Under the pieces are notes generated by a model that was not told where the DNA came from, did no database searches, and worked only from the letters and a program-made list of their open reading frames with translations. This document shows, piece after piece, positions 61,298 to 64,000 of a DNA stretch of 64,000 nucleotides. The stretch comes from Stercorarius parasiticus (taxonomy: Eukaryota > Chordata > Aves > Charadriiformes > Stercorariidae), in contig VWZL01002232.1 in the NCBI GenBank assembly GCA_013396915.1, forward strand, positions 340,543 to 404,542. Reading direction: 5' to 3'. A program made the position numbers and the translations under genes. How positions within the stretch are numbered: the stretch's first letter is position 1; each line of letters begins with the position of its first letter.

Positions 61298-61527
61298 TTA
61301 GGAAGTTCCATCTAATCATGAGGAGGAACTTCTTTACTTTGAGGGTGGCAGAGCACTGGAACAGGCTGCCCAGAGAAGTGGTGGAGTCTCCATCTCTGGA
61401 GACATTCAAAACCCGCCTGGACGCGTTCCTGTGCAACCTGCTTTAGGTGACCCTGCTTTGGCAGGGGGATTGGACTAGGTGATCTCCAGAGGTCCCTTCC
61501 AACCCCTGTCATTCTGTGATTCTGTGG
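61298..61527 (+). mobile_element. CR1 LINE, 3' end
   Basis: Sense CR1: gaagttccatctaatcatga, through gaacaggctgcccagagaag, to the tail attctgtgattctgtg. It is the same subfamily as the reverse copy at 40.9 kb. Only the last part of ORF2 and the 3' UTR remain. Confidence 0.93.
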
Positions 61528-64000
61528 TCCGGGGCAGGATCAGGTGTGGGGGAGCAATTGGGGTCAGACACAGCTGGGTGGCCACTAAGCAAGTCTGCAG
61601 CGGCCAGACATGTCCAAGGGCAAGCCAAGACACTGAGCTGGTGGAGCTGGGTCAGGGCCAGAACCGCAGCAGCAGGAGCCCAGGAGTGGGCATTGCTGTG
61701 GCACAGCAGCGATGTAGCACAGGCTGGGGCCAGGGGTGAAGCCTCAGCTAAAAAGCAGCTCCCACGAGACAGGAGGAGCAGGCTTCTGTGTTTCTTCACA
61801 GCAGCTCATATCAGTGGATGAGCCGGCCTTGGACACAGCCAGCTACGTCCCAGAAGGGGATGTGCCCAGCACCCTGGCAAGGAGATTTGGTTTTTCCATC
61901 CCCATTTAGAAACATAATTTTCTCCAACTTCTCCTAAGCTCCTTGCACAGATAGCAGTTAGAAGAGAACTGTATCTCATTAGCGTGAATTAAAATTTTCC
62001 CGAATCTTCAGCAGGCTAATTGCTGAGTGACTTCATGATAAAAGGAGAAAGAAAGGATTTTAATTTCAAGACTGAAACTGGGGGATTAGGAGAAGACAGG
62101 TTTAGAGAAGCTACTGGGAAGAGCTTTTTAACATACTGCTCTCTCTTCTTTGCAGGGAGTGTGAAAACCCAGGGGGTTATCCTTGTAGATCAAAGTAATC
62201 CATTTAGAGGAGCTGGTCTGTCCTTGGCAAAAAAAACCCCACAAAATACATGTCATTGCTACTATTGCTCCCACTATTAAAAACATCTGCCACCTTACCT
62301 GGACTGTGTGGAGGGGTCGTGCTGTTAATGTGGCTTTAATGTCAAGTGAGGACAGGTATCTCGGGGAGGCTTGAAGCCATTTGAAGTTCCACACACAGAG
62401 AAACTGAGGAACAGCTCTGCATAACAGTGCCAGGGCTGAATCCAGCAGCACTGGATGGAAATGTGTACAGAGCAAGCTCTCCTTCCCCATTCCTCTATAC
62501 AAATGGTAGCATCTGTGGAAAGAGGCCGAAAAACTCCAGTTAAAGTAGTTGCTTTCATTTTATGCTATGTACTGGCATAAATGTGTGTGGTGATAAGAAA
62601 ACAGTAATGGAGAAGACAACAGGCACATTGAGAGCCAGAGAGGCAACATATGTCCCAATTATAGTATTAAATATACTAACTTTTCCATGCTTATCGTATT
62701 ACTTAAATATCGGCAATTTGGAGGTGAGCAGTCACATGTTGTAAATGAGATGGAGCCTAAGTTAGAGAGTGTGCAGAGTCATATAGGAAAATTCTGACCC
62801 AGAGGTTAATTTTGATGTTTCACAGGACTCCTCACTGGCAGAGTAGCCACCACCACTCCCAAGTGACTGCCTTGGGAAGAGGGAGCAACCCACCTGGTTG
62901 TGGAGGCCAGCAATTCCGTTCTGAACCAGCAGGAATCTGATATCACTTGTCTGCCTCTGAGGGTGGGAAGAGATCTGAACCTACCAGAGAGCAGTTTTTC
63001 AGCCGTGGTGGCCTGGAGAGCTTCAGGGACTTCTGCAGGGGACAGCAGGCAGTGCCCTAGGGGTGTATGGAGCAGAGTGTCCAAGGGAATGTTTGAAGCA
63101 ACCTCTGTCAGAGCATTCGGACCTGAAATGATTGAATACCTAGGGCTTATCTTTTCTAGACGTAGCAGTGGACATGTGATTTGTGATGGAAGGGGAGATC
63201 GGGAAAACTAGGGACATTTTTCCCCATCCTCATTCCACACTTTGCTAAGAACTAACAACAGACGCCCACAACCAGCTCTATCTCAGCACCAGCCTGAAGC
63301 CTGGACATTGCCATTTGACGTTCAGATCCTACAGGGATCCTATGTCTGTGTAAGTCAAGATAGGTATTTGGTCCATGCTGGCTTTTTACATGAGCTAGAT
63401 AGGAGGCAACTGCAAAGTTTTAGCTGTAAAGCAATACAGCTTGGGAATATTTCAGGAATATATATTTGAAAAGTTACATGAAATGATCAATGCAAGAGTG
63501 TCCAACCATTCAGCTTTCGGACATTCACTGAGTTAGACCTGTATTGCTGTGTGCAAAGCTTAAAAACTTGACTATATATATCTAGCAGTTTTCATTTCAT
63601 GAGTTGGCAAATTGCTGTGGGAAATGAGTAGTTTGAACTTCTCTCATCCAAACTCTCATATATTGGTCGCTCTGAGCAAGATTCACATGTGGCAAAGAGG
63701 CTTGTCCGCTGCAATCTCACATAGAGAATATGTGAGGAAAAAAGAGACAAAAGCATGTGTGGAGCGAATTTTGCACAATTAGGTACCCTTGAAAGAGACT
63801 GTGTTGGCCCTGCATATGCAGAATGGAAGATCAAATGGATTTAATAAAAAGCAAATCATTCACAATAATTTGTGTCCCACGTTTCTGTCCTCTCCCAGAA
63901 CAGATGCTTTTCCAGCTCATAGCAGGAAATAATGGTCCTTAAGAGAGAAGAAAGAGAGAGGGGAAAGCAAAGCTCCTGTAGATAAAGCTCTTGTAGGTGC
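61528..64000. other. Unannotated right end of the window
   Basis: No exon, RNA gene or mobile element recognised; the open frames here are short and without family similarity. Confidence 0.5.

Overview
The window is vertebrate nuclear DNA from a bird. The evidence is a scatter of CR1 LINE 3' ends, most ending in or beginning with the avian CR1 tail (attctgtgattctatga or its complement), together with long introns and two CpG islands. There is no bacterial, phage or plasmid organisation. Almost all open reading frames here are chance frames in introns or intergenic DNA, or pieces of CR1.

The one gene that can be read with certainty is TPD52 (tumour protein D52), on the minus strand. Six coding exons run from 24,729 down to 8,293. 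Their splice phases agree throughout and they sum to 657 nt (218 aa). The first exon encodes the long-isoform N-terminus (the human PrLZ/PC-1 type). The 3' UTR probably ends near 6.9 kb. The transcript carries a 13-codon upstream ORF and an additional in-frame upstream ATG.

From 4.75 to 5.75 kb lies a CpG island with a YY1/TISU-like motif. A minus-strand first exon in it encodes an arginine/alanine-rich, acid-poor N-terminus. In human, the same-strand gene directly downstream of TPD52 is MRPS28, so this is most likely MRPS28 exon 1, and 1-4.98 kb would be its first intron. A pair of coding-like minus-strand segments at 2.16-2.46 kb does not match MRPS28 and is unexplained.

From 24.8 to 49 kb the sequence holds CR1 fragments, low-complexity DNA and a VNTR duplicated across a single N (probably an assembly artefact), but no recognisable exon. 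A second CpG island (49.15-50.26 kb) is interrupted by a 241-base gap. It probably holds the second, ubiquitous TPD52 promoter. A phase-compatible 25-nt first exon lies beside it at 48.7 kb, and the gap could hide the true one.

From 50.3 to 64 kb the sequence looks intergenic. It contains one exon-like segment on the plus strand (59.15-59.27 kb), a pair of perfect ERR/SF-1-type sites (53.9-54.1 kb) and one CR1 copy. I found no convincing new biological system. The leads most worth checking are the unassigned exon-like segments and the TPD52 start-site arrangement.
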